Assembly: GCA_030587525.1 (NCBI GenBank)
Contig: JAUQYW010000006.1
Span: 1-7,167 of the forward strand
DNA from: Candidatus Sigynarchaeota archaeon
Lineage (GTDB): Archaea > Asgardarchaeota > Lokiarchaeia > Sigynarchaeales > Sigynarchaeaceae
Direction of reading: 5' to 3'
DNA length: 7,167 bases
The notes beneath the pieces were generated by a model. It was not told the DNA's origin. It was given only the letters and a program-made list of their open reading frames with translations, and did not search any database. Shown here piece after piece: positions 5,876 to 7,167 of this stretch; positions within the stretch are counted from its first letter, which is position 1, and each line of letters starts with the position of its first letter. A program made the translations under genes and the position numbers.

Positions 5876-5972
5876 ATGGCATCAGAGTAATCTAATGGAT
5901 TGCCGCATTTCTTGGTTGTTCCTTGGTAAAATAATGGCGTAGCATGTCATCGTGCCTTGATGGAGGGAAAGG

Positions 5973-5980
5973 AAAAAAAA
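5973..5980 (-). terminator. Oligo-T terminator of the four-helix membrane protein gene
   Basis: Eight consecutive T on the minus strand begin about 9 nt after the stop codon at 5989, in a pyrimidine-rich setting. This suggests the membrane protein gene ends its own transcript and is not co-transcribed with the Maf gene. Confidence 0.5.
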
Positions 5981-5988
5981 GGAATGAG

Positions 5989-6369
5989 TTAATCCAGGTG
6001 ATCGAACAACCCGATCACGCCGGCGATGACCACGATCACGCCACCCCAGTTACCCGTGGGGAGCACGATGAGAAGCCCGACGATGATCAAGATCCACCAG
6101 TCGCACCAGATGCGGAGGTTTGGCTTGTGCACGGCGCCGGTGCCGCTCAGCAGGCCAACGGCAAGGATGATGTGCACGATCCCCCACAAGATGACCCAGA
6201 TGATCTGCGTTATGTAATGCCATCCCCCGAAGAAGTCCTGGGAATTGCCGGGCTGGACCATGTAGAGCACCGCGAGGATGATCGTGACGACCGCGCCGAG
6301 GATGATCAGGATTTTCATCAAGCTCCAATGATGATAAGGCCGGGATGATGAATGGTGTTTTCGTCCCAT
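5989..6369 (-). CDS. Small four-helix integral membrane protein, unknown function
   Basis: A 126-aa protein not recognised as any named family. A short basic, histidine-rich N-terminus (MGRKHHSSSRPYHHW) precedes four hydrophobic segments at about 17-38, 53-74, 88-104 and 108-123; the second carries Trp and His within the helix (IIWVILWGIVHIILAVGLL), and segments 3 and 4 are joined by a tight PTGNWGG turn. The chain ends FDHLD. The basic N-terminus predicts both ends in the cytoplasm. The ATG at 6369 is chosen because the segment before it looks non-coding; an in-frame ATG at 6474 would add 35 polar residues. No Shine-Dalgarno or convincing TATA box is seen for either start. Codons are GC-rich like the central genes. 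It could be a small transporter subunit or structural membrane protein, but nothing visible decides this. Confidence 0.72.
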   Translation of the reverse strand: MGRKHHSSSRPYHHWSLMKILIILGAVVTIILAVLYMVQPGNSQDFFGGWHYITQIIWVILWGIVHIILAVGLLSGTGAVHKPNLRIWCDWWILIIVGLLIVLPTGNWGGVIVVIAGVIGLFDHLD

Positions 6370-6661
6370 GATATGAACCCTTGTATCGATTGTGATGACT
6401 CCGTTCAAGGAGGCGGGTTGCTGCAGATGCAGCGTAGTTCGCGCTCCTTCCAGCCTTAGAAAGGCGTTGTTCATAAAAAGAATCGCGTCGCCGGTGCATC
6501 GCTCGGATCATAGTTCGGATAGCTGTATTTTCCAGTGCATGGATGGAAGTGGTGGCCATGATCGGTGCGCCGAGCAATCGACCAGAAAAACTTGAGTGCC
6601 CAGATACCCGCTATCATTATGATAGCAATACTGTCGGTCATATGAAGAATCTGGAAGGAGG
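6370..6661. other. Apparently non-coding interval with small inverted repeats
   Basis: About 290 bp without a convincing gene. A 67-codon plus-strand frame at 6392-6595 has no domain, hydrophobic pattern or ribosome site. The interval holds a small GCTGCA-GA-TGCAGC hairpin (6420-6433) and a strong palindrome (6610-6626). No tRNA cloverleaf is seen. Confidence 0.5.
6610..6626. repeat. Perfect 8+1+8 palindrome, candidate operator
   Basis: GCTATCAT and ATGATAGC are exact inverted arms around a single central base. It lies 36 nt upstream of the small ORF starting at 6662 and has no T-run after it, so an operator bound by a dimeric regulator fits better than a terminator. An RNA hairpin (7-bp stem, 3-nt loop) is the alternative. 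Confidence 0.4.
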
Positions 6662-6823
6662 ATGCACGATCATCAAAACCAGCATGCCTATTTAAATTTT
6701 GAATGCGAATCAGCTATACAAGACTGGATGGACAAGCGTGATTTCATGTTATTCGAAAATATTTTGCTTGGTTTCGGGGTATCCTTCGTGATACTCGTGA
6801 TCTTTATGTGTCCCTTCACATGA
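6662..6823 (+). CDS. Possible 53-aa single-pass membrane peptide
   Basis: The frame starts MHDHQNQHAYLNFECESAIQ, continues through a charged segment (DWMDKRDFMLFEN) and ends in a hydrophobic stretch, ILLGFGVSFVILVIFMCPFT, long enough for one membrane helix, then TGA. An AAGGAGG lies directly before the ATG with no spacer, which is unusually tight for a Shine-Dalgarno. A hairpin and T-tract follow 28 nt after the stop, and a palindrome lies upstream. Against it: no recognised family, short length, and an overlapping minus-strand frame with a better-spaced ribosome site. The His-rich N-terminus plus membrane helix recalls the neighbouring four-helix protein only loosely. Confidence 0.4.
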   Translation: MHDHQNQHAYLNFECESAIQDWMDKRDFMLFENILLGFGVSFVILVIFMCPFT

Positions 6824-6885
6824 AATTTTGAACCAACATCGCCTCGAATAAAAATCGCAATAAATGCGATTTTCTTTTTGAGCAT
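6688..6885 (-). CDS. Competing small ORF downstream of the acetyltransferase gene, doubtful
   Basis: A 65-codon frame beginning MLKKKIAFIAIFIRGDV and then rich in Lys and Ser. In its favour, GGAGG stands at 6895-6891, 5 nt before the ATG, and the start lies only 18 nt after the acetyltransferase stop codon, as in an operon. Against it, the hydrophobic N-terminal stretch is too short for a signal peptide, no domain is visible, and it runs through a hairpin/T-tract and opposite the frame at 6662-6823. The two frames can hardly both be real; it could also be the remnant of a decayed gene. Confidence 0.25.
   Translation of the reverse strand: MLKKKIAFIAIFIRGDVGSKFHVKGHIKITSITKDTPKPSKIFSNNMKSRLSIQSCIADSHSKFK
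6851..6879. terminator. Hairpin with flanking T-tracts, possible two-way terminator
   Basis: Perfect 9-bp arms AAAATCGCA (6851-6859) and TGCGATTTT (6865-6873) enclose a 5-nt loop. On the plus strand CTTTTT follows; on the minus strand a run of T also follows. It sits between the plus-strand ORF ending at 6823 and the minus-strand acetyltransferase ending at 6904, the expected place for a shared terminator of convergent genes. Confidence 0.5.
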
Positions 6886-6903
6886 GGTTTCCTCCGTTTT
6901 TTC

Positions 6904-7167
6904 TTATTTGGTGATTGCATACATGTAACTATCACGTGGAATGGCGCTGATATTTGGGTGAATAATATGTTTTCTCAAGAGTCCTTCACGTTGCATGCCA
7001 ACTTTTTCCAAAACGCGTTGTGAAGCGACGTTTTCCACATCGGTCGTTGCATAGACGCGATATATTGTCGGTTGCTGGAATGCCCACTCGATGATGGCGC
7101 GCGTGGCTTCTGGCATATAACCATTCCCCCAATATGCGCGCGCAATCACATATCCCACACTCACCTT
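6904..7167 (-). CDS. GNAT-family N-acetyltransferase, C-terminal part (runs off right edge)
   Basis: The frame is open to the window edge; 87 residues are visible, so the true start is outside and the GTG at 7164 is probably an internal valine. The sequence matches the second half of a RimJ/RimL-type (Acetyltransf_3) domain: VGYVIARAYWGNGYMPEATR contains strand 4 and the acetyl-CoA pyrophosphate-binding turn in its WGNGYMPEA form, followed by a helix (AIIEWAFQQ), the strand YRVYATTDVEN, then ASQRVLEKVGMQREGLLRKH, a highly conserved block in this group. These enzymes move an acetyl group from acetyl-CoA to an amine, often a protein N-terminus, a small molecule or an antibiotic; the substrate here is unknown. 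The first half of the domain is missing from view. Confidence 0.88.
   Translation of the reverse strand, partial: KVSVGYVIARAYWGNGYMPEATRAIIEWAFQQPTIYRVYATTDVENVASQRVLEKVGMQREGLLRKHIIHPNISAIPRDSYMYAITK

Noticed and set aside
5944..6577. Plus-strand 134-codon and minus-strand 175-codon frames over the membrane protein
   Set aside because: One is Asp/His/Pro-rich antisense and the other an Arg/His-rich frame-shifted shadow; the four-helix frame explains the region better.
6370..6661. tRNA or structured RNA gene
   Set aside because: Only short isolated hairpins; no cloverleaf, T-loop or conserved RNA motif seen.
1..7167. CRISPR array, insertion sequence or prophage element
   Set aside because: No regularly spaced direct repeats, transposase, integrase or terminal inverted repeats found.

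Overview
This window most likely comes from an archaeal chromosome, probably of the Asgard group. The main reason is the pairing of an actin-family protein with a degenerate Ras/Rab-like GTPase, both hallmark 'eukaryotic signature' families of Asgard archaea. The central genes also carry archaeal-style signals: TATA-like boxes centred about 30 nt upstream of start codons with no Shine-Dalgarno (leaderless style), and oligo-T or pyrimidine tracts after stop codons. Lineage below 'Asgard-like archaeon' cannot be decided from sequence alone. There is no rRNA, tRNA, CRISPR array or recognisable mobile element.

Layout, left to right. (1) 1-110, minus: the 5' end of a small putative lipoprotein gene with a good Shine-Dalgarno, leaving the window at the left. 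(2) 288-1448, minus: a secreted or surface alpha/alpha-toroid (prenyltransferase / squalene-cyclase repeat) protein with signal peptide, many N-glycosylation sequons and a C-terminal membrane anchor. (3) 1632-3101, minus: an actin-related protein of 489 aa with about 100 extra residues, including a four-cysteine zinc ribbon, inserted inside actin subdomain 3; its two main ATP-hydrolysis residues are replaced. (4) 3301-4083, minus: a crotonase-fold enoyl-CoA hydratase/isomerase-like protein with an altered active site. (5) 4214-5179, plus: a Ras/Rab-like fold that has lost its nucleotide-binding motifs (pseudo-GTPase), with a C-terminal extension containing a CxxC-x4-CxxC cluster. (6) 5210-5875, minus: a Maf-family nucleotide pyrophosphatase, convergent with gene 5. 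(7) 5989-6369, minus: a 126-aa four-helix membrane protein of unknown function. (8) 6370-6903: mostly non-coding, with a perfect palindrome, a small membrane-peptide ORF on the plus strand, a competing minus-strand ORF and a hairpin/T-tract. (9) 6904-7167, minus: the C-terminal part of a GNAT acetyltransferase, leaving the window at the right.

Most genes seem to be transcribed singly, each with its own intergenic space and T-rich end, so a single operon is not supported. The notable theme is two degenerate eukaryote-like nucleotide-binding folds (an actin and a small GTPase), each joined to a cysteine cluster that probably binds zinc. They lie about 1.1 kb apart, separated by one metabolic gene. 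Both look like scaffold or regulatory proteins rather than active nucleotidases. This is the best candidate here for an undescribed cytoskeletal or membrane-related system; whether the two proteins work together is inference only.
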